This document shows, piece by piece, positions 1 through 7,518 of a stretch of 19,527 bases of DNA. Source of the stretch: an uncultured Sutterella sp. (GTDB taxonomy: Bacteria > Pseudomonadota > Gammaproteobacteria > Burkholderiales > Burkholderiaceae_F); the NCBI GenBank assembly GCA_900538905.1, contig UPZS01000041.1:1-19527 (forward strand), in the 5' to 3' direction. Position 1 is the stretch's first letter, and every line of letters begins with the position of its first letter. The notes beneath the pieces were generated by a model. That model saw nothing but the letters and a program-made list of their open reading frames with translations, was not told the DNA's origin and did not search any database. The position numbers and the translations under genes were made by a program.

Positions 1-43
1 AGAAGGAGGCCATGCAGCCTCCTTCTTGTTAGCGTTTTTTTTG
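1..43. terminator. Hairpin terminator downstream of mutS, possibly bidirectional
   Basis: A perfect 10-bp inverted repeat, AGAAGGAGGC and GCCTCCTTCT, is separated by the 6-nt loop CATGCA at 1-26. On the plus strand it is followed, after TGTTAGCG, by a run of eight T. On the minus strand the matching A-run lies upstream of the stem, just after the mutS stop codon, and any T-run after the stem would lie left of the window. It may therefore end mutS transcription, a converging gene outside the window, or both. Confidence 0.6.
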
Positions 44-54
44 TAGCTCTCCGA

Positions 55-2706
55 CTAATCGTTGAGTGCGTTGCCGGCCTTTTCCTTGAGTGTGTACAAG
101 AGTGCCAGAGCATCTCGCGGCGAGAGATCATCCACGTCAAGCATTGATACCTCTTCGGCGAAGTGACGCGCTGCCTTTGCAGATTCGCTTTCTTCTGCCG
201 GCAAGGGGGCCGGTGCATCAATCGCAAACAGATCCAACTGACTGTCGGAAACGACCGATCGTGCCTCAATTTCGGCCATCATGGCCCGGGCGCGACGTGT
301 GACAGCAGCTGGCATGCCTGCAAGTTCAGCCACGGCAATACCATAGGAGCGATTGGCAGGACCTTCACGGACATCGTGCATGAAGACGATGCCGCGGTTG
401 GTTTCGCGAGCACTTACGTGAACGTTGGCAACTTCAGGAATCTCGGCGGCAAGCTGTGTGAGCTCAAAGTAATGCGTCGCAAAGAGCGTGTAACTCTTTG
501 TGGTGACGGCCAGTTCCTTTGCAATTGCGCCCGCGAGACTCAACCCGTCGAAAGTCGAGGTGCCGCGGCCGATTTCGTCCATCAGCACCAGCGAATTGGG
601 CGTTGCCTGATGCAGAATGGCAGCCGCTTCCGTCATCTCCACCATGAAAGTGGAACGACCGCGAGCCAGATCGTCAGAGGCGCCGATACGTGTGAGAATA
701 CGGTCGATCGGACCGATGCGCGCCGCGGTGGCGGGCACAAAGCTTCCTGCGCATGCCAGAAGCGCAATCAGTGCTACGGAGCGCATGAAGGTCGACTTGC
801 CGCCCATATTGGGGCCGGTAATGACAAGAAGCCGACGCGAGGGCGTCAGTACGCAGTCATTGGGAACGTAATGTTCCAGCGCGTGTTCCACAACGGGGTG
901 ACGCGCTCCTTGCAAATCAATGCCGGGAACGGCGCTCATTGACGGTTTTATCCAGTCAGCAGTTTCGGCATGCTTGGCAAAGGAAAGAAGAGCATCGGCG
1001 CTCGCAACGGCCGCTGCGGCGTCCAGAAGCGGTTTGACAAAAACCTGGATGCGATCGAGAAGCGCATCCCAGAGTTCTTTTTCACGAGCCAGAGAACGTT
1101 CTTTAGCCGAAAGTGCTTTGTCTTCAAAAGCTTTAAGTTCCGGTGTGATGAAACGCTCGACGTTCTTGAGTGTCTGACGACGTCGGTAGTCGGCAGGAAC
1201 TCGTTCAGCGGCCGCACGGGGAACTTCGATGTAGTAGCCGGAGACGCGGTTGTATTCAACGCGAAGCGACGATAAACCTGTGCGCTCTTTTTCTCTGGTT
1301 TCCAGATTAACGAGGAATTCACCAGCGTTGTCACGCATGGCACGCAAGCTGTCAAGCTCTTCGTCGGCTCCTGCGGCGATGACGTCGCCCTCTCGCAAAA
1401 GAGTTGCGGGTTCTTGTGCAACCCATTTGTGCAGCTCCTGACTGAGCACGATATCGATGACGGCGGTTTGAGCAAGAGATCTTAGTAGCGGGCTACGGCA
1501 CTGCTGACCGAGAGCAGCAAAGCTGTCGAGTTTTTCCAGACTGTCGCGAAGTGCGGCTAGCTCGCGCGGACGAATGCTTCTGAGGGCGATGCGTCCGGCA
1601 TTGCGCTCGATATCGGGAAGGCCGTTGACGCAAGCGTCGAGTTCTCCACGAATGGTTGTGTCTTTGAGAAGTTCATCAACGGCTTCATGGCGGCTGCGTA
1701 CGACCGCAAAATCACGTAACGGGTGATGCAGCCAATGCAGCAGTGTGCGCGATCCCATTGTTGTACGGCAGTGATCCACCACGCGCATGAGCGTGTCGCC
1801 TTCATCGCCGCGAATCGTTTCACTGATTTCCAGATTGCGGCGCGCAACGGCGTCAAGCGCTACGTAGGCACTGTTTTCTTCCAATACCGGTGCACGCAAG
1901 AACGGCAGTGCATCGCATTGAGTCTGTTCAACGTACCCAAGGATGGCATTGACGCCGGCAAGAATCTCCGGTTCGTTTTCAAGTCCTCGTGCGGCGAGCG
2001 CTTCCAGTCCAAATTTTTCTTTGATTAGTGCAGCACCGCGTTGGCCGTCAAAGTGCCAGTCGGGAAGCGTTGTCACCGGAATACCGTCGAAGTCGTTGGT
2101 TCGCGTTTCTTTGACCGTTTCCGAAAGAAGAATTTCGCCGGGCGTTATGCGAGCGATTTCGCCGGGAAGGTCTCGCAACGTGCATTTGCACGCACGGAAA
2201 TCACCATTGGAAAGTGTTAGCCATATCAAGGCCCCTTGAGCGTTTCGGCCTTTGCCGGGAACCCAAGCGGCCAACGGCGAATCTTGTTTGTCGTTTAAGA
2301 GAGCCCCGTCGGTGAGCGTGCCCGGCGTCACAATGCGCACGATTTTTCGTTCGATGCTGCGACCCGGAATCGCTTCGCTCATTTGTTCGCAGACGGCGAC
2401 AGATACGCCTGCTTTCACGAGACGTGCCAAATACTGCTCGAGTGTGGCCGCAGGGACACCCGCCATCGGAATAGCGTTTCCCTCGGAATCCTTTCCGCGA
2501 CGCGTGAGCGTGAGACCCAGAATGCGGTTTGCTCGGATAGCATCATCGAAAAAAGTTTCGTAGAAGTCGCCGAGTCGGTAAAGAAGCAATACCCCGGGAT
2601 GCTTGTCTTTGAGCATCAGGTATTGGCGCATGATGGGCGTGTGGCCGGCGTACGGGTCAATCGCCGCCGCACCGCCCTCCTGCAGCGGCGTAGTCGTATC
2701 AGCCAT
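55..2706 (-). CDS. mutS: DNA mismatch repair protein MutS
   Basis: MutS recognises base mismatches and small loops and recruits MutL to start strand-directed repair. The 883-residue protein has the whole MutS architecture. The mismatch-reading F-Y-E lies at about 48-50 in the N-terminal domain, followed by connector, lever and clamp domains. In the ATPase domain the Walker A motif GPNMGGKST is at 631-639, the Walker B sequence LVLMDEIGRGTS around 706-717 and FATHY at 742-746. QLDLF at 823-827 fits a beta-clamp-binding motif, and the C-terminal helix LSPRDALALLYTL (from 861) fits the tetramerisation tail. Length is close to the usual ~850-880. The start lies 17 nt after the suhB stop, so mutS is probably the second gene of a suhB-mutS transcript. 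There is no obvious Shine-Dalgarno sequence before the ATG. Identification is secure. Confidence 0.98.
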   Translation of the reverse strand: MADTTTPLQEGGAAAIDPYAGHTPIMRQYLMLKDKHPGVLLLYRLGDFYETFFDDAIRANRILGLTLTRRGKDSEGNAIPMAGVPAATLEQYLARLVKAGVSVAVCEQMSEAIPGRSIERKIVRIVTPGTLTDGALLNDKQDSPLAAWVPGKGRNAQGALIWLTLSNGDFRACKCTLRDLPGEIARITPGEILLSETVKETRTNDFDGIPVTTLPDWHFDGQRGAALIKEKFGLEALAARGLENEPEILAGVNAILGYVEQTQCDALPFLRAPVLEENSAYVALDAVARRNLEISETIRGDEGDTLMRVVDHCRTTMGSRTLLHWLHHPLRDFAVVRSRHEAVDELLKDTTIRGELDACVNGLPDIERNAGRIALRSIRPRELAALRDSLEKLDSFAALGQQCRSPLLRSLAQTAVIDIVLSQELHKWVAQEPATLLREGDVIAAGADEELDSLRAMRDNAGEFLVNLETREKERTGLSSLRVEYNRVSGYYIEVPRAAAERVPADYRRRQTLKNVERFITPELKAFEDKALSAKERSLAREKELWDALLDRIQVFVKPLLDAAAAVASADALLSFAKHAETADWIKPSMSAVPGIDLQGARHPVVEHALEHYVPNDCVLTPSRRLLVITGPNMGGKSTFMRSVALIALLACAGSFVPATAARIGPIDRILTRIGASDDLARGRSTFMVEMTEAAAILHQATPNSLVLMDEIGRGTSTFDGLSLAGAIAKELAVTTKSYTLFATHYFELTQLAAEIPEVANVHVSARETNRGIVFMHDVREGPANRSYGIAVAELAGMPAAVTRRARAMMAEIEARSVVSDSQLDLFAIDAPAPLPAEESESAKAARHFAEEVSMLDVDDLSPRDALALLYTLKEKAGNALND

Positions 2707-2723
2707 ATTTCGGAAAGAAAGTC

Positions 2724-3521
2724 TTACTTGCCGGTATTGGCGTCGGTTACTTTCATGAGAAGCGGGGCGAAGATCTTGGGCGTACCCACGCAGATGCCGC
2801 CGGTGGCAAGGTAGTCTTCACCGGCCGAAAGGTCGGTTACGAGACCGCCTGCTTCCAAAACGATGAGCGAGCCGGCGGCAAGATCCCAGCTCTTGAGGTT
2901 GGCTTCCCAGTAGCCGTCCAAGCGGCCGCAAGCCACGTAGCAGAGGTCAAGCGCGGCTGAACCGGCACGGCGCAGCCCCGCACAGGAGCGGGCAACGCGT
3001 TCGAGCTTGGGCAGGAACGTTTCGTAGTCGTCGTTGCGGCGGAAGGGAAAACCTGTGCCGATCAGGGCTTTGCTCATGTCCGTACGGCCTGAAACGCGAA
3101 TGCGGGCGTTGTTGAGGAATGCGCCGCGGCTGCGTTCAGCACTGAAGAGTTCGTCCTTGACCGGATCGTAGACGGCGGCGGCCATCACGCGGCCCTTGAG
3201 GGCGTAGGCAATGCTCACGGCGTAGTGCGGGAAACCGTGCAGGAAGTTGGTCGTGCCGTCGAGCGGATCCACGTACCAGACACCGTCCGCCCCGGGATTG
3301 ACGATTGTGCCGGATTCTTCGGCAACAATGCTGTCCTTGGGGAAGTACTGACGAATGATTGACGTGATGCGTTCTTGTGCGCCGGTGTCCACGCGGCTCA
3401 CGAAGTCGAACGGAGCCTTTTCGCGGGCTTCAATGGCCGAGAGGTCGAGGCTTTCGCGGTTGATGAAGTTGCCGGCTTTGCGGCAGGCCTGGATTGCGAC
3501 TTCAAGTTGGGCTGAGGGCAT
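2724..3521 (-). CDS. suhB: Inositol-1-monophosphatase family protein SuhB
   Basis: SuhB is a Mg2+-dependent inositol monophosphatase-fold protein that in enterobacteria also acts with Nus factors in rRNA transcription antitermination. That second role is known for E. coli and only inferred here. Counting from the chosen start gives 265 residues, close to the E. coli protein (267). The metal-binding residues are present: A-E-E-S at 67-70, DPLDGT at 85-90 and W-D-L-A-A-G at 212-217. The frame is open upstream to 3641. I chose the ATG at 3521 because family members begin at this point (MPSAQLEVAIQACRKAG), the upstream residues look like translated leader, and the likely promoter lies at 3642-3650. 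mutS follows 17 nt downstream. Confidence 0.95.
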   Translation of the reverse strand: MPSAQLEVAIQACRKAGNFINRESLDLSAIEAREKAPFDFVSRVDTGAQERITSIIRQYFPKDSIVAEESGTIVNPGADGVWYVDPLDGTTNFLHGFPHYAVSIAYALKGRVMAAAVYDPVKDELFSAERSRGAFLNNARIRVSGRTDMSKALIGTGFPFRRNDDYETFLPKLERVARSCAGLRRAGSAALDLCYVACGRLDGYWEANLKSWDLAAGSLIVLEAGGLVTDLSAGEDYLATGGICVGTPKIFAPLLMKVTDANTGK

Positions 3522-3641
3522 GAGGATAACGACTCGAAAGAGAAAAATAACGACAAAAGGGGAGCTGAAGCGAATCATCAACTCCCTGAATTGAATGGAT
3601 GCCCGTCCGGTGGAGGAAGGGGCTGAAATTTGAGTGCGCAT

Positions 3642-3650
3642 ATTTTATCA
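3642..3650 (-). promoter_or_regulatory. Extended -10 promoter candidate for suhB-mutS
   Basis: On the minus strand this reads TGATAAAAT, an extended -10 element (TG, one base, then TAAAAT, 5 of 6 to consensus). No good -35 is visible. Transcription would start near 3635 and leave a leader of about 115 nt before the suhB ATG. No other AT-rich -10 candidate in the suhB-trmJ gap fits this direction as well. Confidence 0.4.
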
Positions 3651-3701
3651 AATCAGGCTCGCGGCGATGAGCAAGGATATTGGCAAGAATCGGACAAAAC
3701 C

Positions 3702-3731
3702 TTGAACTAATCTGCATCCGATGCTCATAAC
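3702..3731 (+). promoter_or_regulatory. Weak promoter candidate for trmJ
   Basis: TTGAAC (3702-3707) and CATAAC (3726-3731) are separated by 18 bp, with four of six matches in each hexamer. A second -10-like box, TATGAT, lies at 3735-3740 without a suitable -35. One of these probably drives trmJ, which starts 43 nt further on, but I cannot decide between them. Confidence 0.3.
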
Positions 3732-3773
3732 CCGTATGATTCTTATTCCGCTAAAAATGCAGTCAACAGGATC

Positions 3774-4610
3774 ATGGACGCAACGCTCAATCAAACGCTT
3801 CCTCCGCACAGCAGTCGGATTTCATTTGTACTGGTACGACCGAGCCACCCAGGCAACATCGGAGCGGCTGCTCGAGCCATCAAGACGATGGGCTTTACCG
3901 ATTTGCGCGTGGTCGCGCCGGTAGACCCCGGCTACCGCACGAATCCCGACGCCGTGGCGTTTTCGACGAGTTCGGTCGATGTGCTTAAACATTCACGCGA
4001 CTACCCGAGTCTTGAAGCTGCTTTGACCGACGTGGCGCTTCCCTTTGCGATGACTGGCTACAGTCGCCGCTTCGGTCCTGCTCTGGAAACCATGCGGCAA
4101 AGTGCCGATCGCGCAGGACTTTGGGCCGAGGAAAACAAGGGCCCTGGCATTGCGTTTGTGTTCGGTTGCGAGCGCTCGGGGCTTACCAACGAAGAAGTGG
4201 GCCTTTGTCGCTTCGCCACGGCCATTCCGGCCAATCCCTTAAGCCAGAGCCTCAATCTTGCTCAGGCGGTACAGATCGCAGCCTACGAGATGCACATGGC
4301 GCTTTTGCAAAGGGCGCACGCCGCCGGACTCTACGGCTGGCAGCAGCGATTTGAACAGGATCCGGCCGCAAGCGCCGCCGCCGTCGAAGGGCTGATGCGG
4401 CACTGGGAGGAGGCGATGACGGCCTGCGGCGCACATAAACCCGAGGAGCCAAAGAATCTCATGGCGATGAGCCGCAGTATTTTCTCTCGCGCGCTGCTGA
4501 CGCAATCCGAAGTCGATTTACTCCGAGGCATTTGTGCGGCGATCATTTGCCCGAGACATCTGAGAGCCGGACGAAAAAAGCCTTTGGTTTCGGAAAAGAA
4601 CCAAAGTTAA
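3774..4610 (+). CDS. trmJ: tRNA (cytidine/uridine-2'-O-)-methyltransferase TrmJ (SPOUT family)
   Basis: TrmJ transfers a methyl group from S-adenosylmethionine to the 2'-hydroxyl of nucleotide 32 in the anticodon loop of several tRNAs. The three SpoU/SPOUT signatures are present in order: motif 1, VRPSHPGNIGAAARA (21-35) with its Asn and Arg; motif 2, FVFGCERSGLTNEE (128-141); and motif 3, IPANPLSQSLNLAQAV (151-166), which forms the knotted SAM site. The 278 residues exceed E. coli TrmJ (246), mainly at the C-terminus. The start ATG has an AGGA only 2 nt upstream, an unusually tight spacing, and no better in-frame start is visible before motif 1. trmJ is divergent from suhB, an arrangement common in proteobacteria. 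Confidence 0.93.
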   Translation: MDATLNQTLPPHSSRISFVLVRPSHPGNIGAAARAIKTMGFTDLRVVAPVDPGYRTNPDAVAFSTSSVDVLKHSRDYPSLEAALTDVALPFAMTGYSRRFGPALETMRQSADRAGLWAEENKGPGIAFVFGCERSGLTNEEVGLCRFATAIPANPLSQSLNLAQAVQIAAYEMHMALLQRAHAAGLYGWQQRFEQDPAASAAAVEGLMRHWEEAMTACGAHKPEEPKNLMAMSRSIFSRALLTQSEVDLLRGICAAIICPRHLRAGRKKPLVSEKNQS

Positions 4611-4632
4611 GCCAAAAGCTCTCCTGGAGCTT
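4582..4632 (+). other. Two consecutive hairpins at the trmJ 3' end
   Basis: The first is a perfect 8-bp stem, CTTTGGTT (4582-4589) with AACCAAAG (4599-4606), overlapping the last trmJ codons. The second is a perfect 6-bp stem, AAGCTC (4616-4621) with GAGCTT (4627-4632), just past the stop. Neither is followed by a T-run, so they do not look like standard intrinsic terminators. They may stabilise the trmJ mRNA end or weakly reduce read-through into cysE. Confidence 0.45.
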
Positions 4633-4654
4633 CAGGCCTCGGGCAAGCCTGCGG

Positions 4655-4660
4655 TACAAT
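4655..4660 (+). promoter_or_regulatory. -10 candidate (TACAAT) for cysE
   Basis: TACAAT is 5 of 6 to the sigma-70 -10 consensus. A 5-bp inverted repeat, CAGGC (4633-4637) and GCCTG (4647-4651), sits directly upstream in the spacer region. The only -35-like hexamer at the right distance is the poor TTCAGG (4631-4636). Transcription would begin near 4667, giving a cysE leader of about 75 nt. Confidence 0.35.
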
Positions 4661-4742
4661 CAAAATCAGGTGCAGGATCGGCGTGTCAATCGCGCCGTTT
4701 GCCCGAAACCAACACCGACAGAAAAAAAAGGATACGAAGCAA

Positions 4743-5456
4743 ATGTTTGAGCGCATTAAGGAAGACATGCGGACCATTCTCGAGCGAGACCCGGCAGCGC
4801 TTGGTCCGATGCAGGTGATTTTCAGTTATCCCGGCTTGCATGCGCTGGCATTTCATCGCGCCGCTCACTGGTGTTGGATTCAGGGCTGGTACGGTTTTGC
4901 CCGCTGGGTCAGCCACGTGGGGCGTTTTTGTACCGGCATTGAAATTCATCCGGCTGCACGTATCGGCCGTCGCGTTTTCATTGACCATGGCATGGGGGTG
5001 GTGATTGGGGAAACGGCTGTCGTAGGCGACGACTGCACGATCTATCACGGCGTGACGTTGGGCGGCGTCAGTCTCGGCCGCGGACAGAAGCGCCATCCGA
5101 CGCTTGGAAAAGGGGTTGTGGTGGGCGCCGGTGCCAAGATTCTCGGCGGATTCACCGTGGGCGACAACGCACGCATCGGCAGCAACGCCGTTGTGGTGCA
5201 TGAAGTACCAGAAAACGTGACGGTGGTGGGGGTTCCCGCCCGTTCGACGAAGGAAACGAAGAAGCAGCGCGAACAGTTGCATTCCCAATTTATGGCTTAC
5301 GGTGTGGTGCCGGGTGAAGACGATCCTTATGTTGTTAAGATTCGCCAGCTTGAGCGTCAGCTGCAGCAGCAGGCGCAGATGATTGCACAGTTGCAAAAGC
5401 TTGCTGGTCTGGAGAGCGACAAAAAGGGTGAGGAAAAAGATTCCGAAGCCAAGTAA
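4743..5456 (+). CDS. cysE: Serine O-acetyltransferase CysE
   Basis: CysE acetylates L-serine with acetyl-CoA to give O-acetylserine, the first committed step of cysteine synthesis, and usually binds CysK. The protein has a short helical N-terminus (about 1-60) and a left-handed beta-helix made of hexapeptide repeats (about 65-165). D81/H82 in [12 protein letters not shown] and H118 in RHPTLG are the expected catalytic and substrate residues. The tail from about 200 is Gln/Leu-rich ([13 protein letters not shown]) and likely forms a short coiled coil, ending in a charged segment. At 237 residues it is shorter than E. coli CysE (273), with a reduced N-terminal domain as in the short CysE class. 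I chose the ATG at 4743 over an upstream in-frame start at 4683 because AAGGA lies just before it and family proteins start here. Confidence 0.95.
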   Translation: MFERIKEDMRTILERDPAALGPMQVIFSYPGLHALAFHRAAHWCWIQGWYGFARWVSHVGRFCTGIEIHPAARIGRRVFIDHGMGVVIGETAVVGDDCTIYHGVTLGGVSLGRGQKRHPTLGKGVVVGAGAKILGGFTVGDNARIGSNAVVVHEVPENVTVVGVPARSTKETKKQREQLHSQFMAYGVVPGEDDPYVVKIRQLERQLQQQAQMIAQLQKLAGLESDKKGEEKDSEAK

Positions 5457-5486
5457 TCGCCCCAATATCACGAATTTTCTACAAAG

Positions 5487-5520
5487 GCGGCATCGCGCTC
5501 TTTCCTGCGTGCCGCTTTTT
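5487..5520 (+). terminator. Intrinsic terminator of cysE
   Basis: GCGGCA (5487-5492) pairs with TGCCGC (5510-5515), and CGC (5494-5496) pairs with GCG (5507-5509) across a one-base bulge, giving a 9-bp stem followed by five T. Its right arm and T-run lie between the putative -35 and -10 of the next transcription unit, so terminator and promoter overlap. Confidence 0.8.
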
Positions 5521-5529
5521 CGCTACAAT
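5501..5529 (+). promoter_or_regulatory. Promoter of the 4.5S RNA gene
   Basis: TACAAT at 5524-5529 is a good -10, with TTTCCT at 5501-5506 as a poor -35 at 17-bp spacing. The predicted transcription start near 5536 coincides with the first paired base of the SRP RNA, which supports the assignment. Confidence 0.6.
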
Positions 5530-5535
5530 GCGCAG

Positions 5536-5637
5536 TTCGGCGGGTCCCCTCGCATAAGAGCTCTGCTAACCTGGTCAGGTCGGGAACGAAGCAGCCACGG
5601 CGGAATACTCTTAGTGCCGAGGATAAGGCTCGCCGAA
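5536..5637 (+). ncRNA. ffs: 4.5S signal recognition particle RNA (small SRP RNA)
   Basis: This is the RNA of the bacterial signal recognition particle. It binds Ffh and helps target nascent membrane proteins to FtsY. The conserved domain IV core is at about 5571-5596, with GGTCAGGTC on the 5' side and GAAGCAGCC on the 3' side of a GGAA tetraloop (5583-5586). The rest folds into one long rod: 5536-5546 pairs with 5627-5637, CCTCG (5548-5552) with CGAGG (5618-5622), and TAAGAG (5555-5560) with CTCTTA (5608-5613). Length is about 102 nt, normal for a small SRP RNA without an Alu domain. The tetraloop closing pair is G-C where E. coli has C-G, a covariation that keeps the helix. Ends are set from pairing and could be off by a few bases. 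Confidence 0.95.
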
Positions 5638-5655
5638 TTCGTTTCTGTGCTTCCT

Positions 5656-5661
5656 TATAAT
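5656..5661 (+). promoter_or_regulatory. -10 candidate (TATAAT) for dnaX
   Basis: A perfect TATAAT lies 18 bp after the end of the SRP RNA. No recognisable -35 is found at 16-18 bp upstream, where the 3' strand of the SRP RNA lies. If used, it would start transcription near 5668 and give a 5' leader of about 70 nt for dnaX. There is no clear terminator between the SRP RNA and dnaX, so read-through is an alternative. Confidence 0.4.
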
Positions 5662-5738
5662 TGACCGACCGATTCGCCGTGAAAGCAGTTCCTAAGCTGG
5701 CGGCGTCTCTCCATTCTTTTGTTCGGTTAGATCTTCCC

Positions 5739-7028
5739 ATGAGCTATCAGGTTCTCGCCCGAAAGTGGCGCCCCCATGACTTCGAGAGCATGGTCGGGCA
5801 GGAACATGTCGTTGCCGCCTTAAAGCACGCTTTAGACGAAAATCGTCTTCATCACGCCTATCTCTTTACTGGTACGCGCGGTGTGGGCAAAACGACGCTT
5901 TCGCGTATTTTGGCCAAGTGCCTCAATTGTGTCGGCGAAGATGGCAAGGGGGGCGTGACGTCCCATCCCTGCGGAAAATGCGAGGCGTGCCGAGCCATCG
6001 ACGAGGGGCGATTCGTCGACTACATTGAAATCGACGCGGCAAGTAACCGCTCGGTCGAAGAAATGACGCAGCTTCTGGAGCGCGCCATGTATGCGCCCTC
6101 CAATGCCCGTTACAAGGTCTACATGATCGACGAAGTGCACATGCTCACGACGCATGCCTTCAATGCGATGCTAAAGACCTTGGAGGAGCCGCCGGAATAC
6201 GTCAAGTTCATTCTCGCAACGACTGATCCCCAGAAAGTCCCTGTGACGGTGCTTTCTCGCTGCCTGCAGTTCAATTTGAAGAATATGTCTCCGGCGGCCG
6301 TTTCCGGCCATATGCAGCACGTGATGCAGCAAGAAGGCATTCCTGCTGAAACTGCCGCATTGGATCTGCTCGCTCGTGCCGCCCGTGGTTCGATGCGTGA
6401 CGGCTTGTCGCTTCTGGATCAGACGATTGCGTTCTGCGCGGGTGATGTGACGCTTGAGAAAGTGCGTGCGATGCTGGGCGTGATGGACTCCGACGTGCTG
6501 TGCGACCTCACCGAAATGGTGCTCGAAGGCAGGGCCAAGGAGGCGCTTGATACGGCTCGACAGATCGGATTGGACGGCGTGAGTTACGGACAAGCTGTGC
6601 GTGACTGGGCTAGCCTCATGCACCGCATTGCTATTTTGCAACGCGTGCCGGATGCGCTCACCGAGAGCGACTCTGCGCTTGCACGCATTCGCAAGCTCGC
6701 AGGCAGCATGACGCCTGAAGAAGTGCAACTCGACTACCAGATCCTTTTGCAGGCGCGTGCCGATATGGCTCAGGCTCCGGACGAGTACGCAGGCTTTACG
6801 ATGGCCATTTTGCGTATGCTTGCCTTTAAGCCAGCCGGTTTTGCTCCCGGCAGCAAGGTGCCCGAGAAAAAATCCGAACCGACTCGCGAAGCACCCAAGG
6901 CACATGTTGCCGACAACGCGATGCCGCCTGAAATTCCGCATGAGGACGTGCCGCCTGAAATCGCGGCCGACGCGGCACCGCCCTGGGCGGATCTGCCGCC
7001 TCAGGAGTCCGGCCGGGGAGAGCGCTGA
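5739..7028 (+). CDS. dnaX: DNA polymerase III clamp-loader subunit DnaX, gamma-length frame
   Basis: DnaX is the ATPase of the clamp loader that opens and loads the beta clamp. The start MSYQVLARKWRP is the conserved DnaX N-terminus, although no Shine-Dalgarno sequence is visible. Motifs counted from it: Walker A GTRGVGKT (45-52), a zinc module with C64, C78, C81 and C84, Walker B DEVH (131-134) and the SRC arginine-finger motif (173-175). Domain III follows, then a Pro/Ala/Glu-rich linker from about 375. The frame ends at TGA 7026-7028 after 429 residues, almost the length of E. coli gamma (431). The alpha- and DnaB-binding regions of full tau are missing from this frame; domain V is encoded immediately downstream in the +1 frame. 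This is either a frameshift-programmed gene, a split gene or an indel error. Confidence 0.93.
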   Translation: MSYQVLARKWRPHDFESMVGQEHVVAALKHALDENRLHHAYLFTGTRGVGKTTLSRILAKCLNCVGEDGKGGVTSHPCGKCEACRAIDEGRFVDYIEIDAASNRSVEEMTQLLERAMYAPSNARYKVYMIDEVHMLTTHAFNAMLKTLEEPPEYVKFILATTDPQKVPVTVLSRCLQFNLKNMSPAAVSGHMQHVMQQEGIPAETAALDLLARAARGSMRDGLSLLDQTIAFCAGDVTLEKVRAMLGVMDSDVLCDLTEMVLEGRAKEALDTARQIGLDGVSYGQAVRDWASLMHRIAILQRVPDALTESDSALARIRKLAGSMTPEEVQLDYQILLQARADMAQAPDEYAGFTMAILRMLAFKPAGFAPGSKVPEKKSEPTREAPKAHVADNAMPPEIPHEDVPPEIAADAAPPWADLPPQESGRGER

Positions 7029-7485
7029 GCCGGTTAGAAGAGTGCGCACCAGCAGGGGGCCGGTGATTCTTCCTCCGATAGAGATTCATCCCGACGAACT
7101 GCTTTCTAACTGGCGAAAACTTGTGTGTGCCTCGGGGCTGACGGCTCTGCCGCGTGAAGTGGCTGCCGGCAGCGTCGTGTTGGAGTTGACCGATGATCAT
7201 GTGCTGTTGCGTCCGAGAAGCCGTATGTTGCTCACGCCTGACGTAGTGCATCTGATCGAAGGGGCGATGAAGCGTCTCAAGGGTGAGAGTTTTCAGGTGA
7301 AGTTCGACGCTCAGGAGCACGACGGCAAGTCGCATCCGACGTTGTCGCTTTGGGAGGAGTCCGAGCGCCGCGCCGCGCGACTGGCGATGATCGAAGCCTT
7401 TAAGAGCGATCCGTTTGTGCAAGAATGCTTGCGTGTGCTTGACGGCGAACTCGATGAAACGTCGGTTCGAAAAGCCGATAACTGA
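7027..7485 (+). CDS. dnaX: DnaX tau C-terminal domain V, encoded in the +1 frame
   Basis: The 152 codons from 7027 to the stop at 7485 encode a recognisable tau domain V, the part that binds the polymerase alpha subunit. It contains HPDELLSNWRKLV, a LEGAMKRLKGESF-like core and the closing FVQECLRVLDGELDETSVR, which aligns with the E. coli tau end (…RRFFDAELDEESIR). If the T of the dnaX stop codon is skipped (+1), CGC is followed directly by GAG in this frame and a 581-residue tau-like protein results. The frame could instead be translated on its own: GTG 7063 has AGGGGG at 7054-7059, and GTG 7042 is a weaker choice. The domain assignment is firm; how it is expressed is inferred. Confidence 0.8.
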   Translation, partial: EPVRRVRTSRGPVILPPIEIHPDELLSNWRKLVCASGLTALPREVAAGSVVLELTDDHVLLRPRSRMLLTPDVVHLIEGAMKRLKGESFQVKFDAQEHDGKSHPTLSLWEESERRAARLAMIEAFKSDPFVQECLRVLDGELDETSVRKADN

Positions 7486-7518
7486 TTTTTTTCAAACGAC
7501 TCAATAGGTGAAATCAAA

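Noticed and set aside
3522..3641. 40-residue N-terminal extension of SuhB from ATG 3641
   Set aside because: SuhB proteins start at the position of ATG 3521, and the extension would begin before the likely transcription start.
6866..6873. G-AAA-AAA run in dnaX as an E. coli-like -1 slippery site
   Set aside because: The heptamer does not fit X-XXY-YYZ (the first base is G), a -1 shift there hits a stop at 6929-6931, and it does not lead to domain V, which needs +1 or -2.
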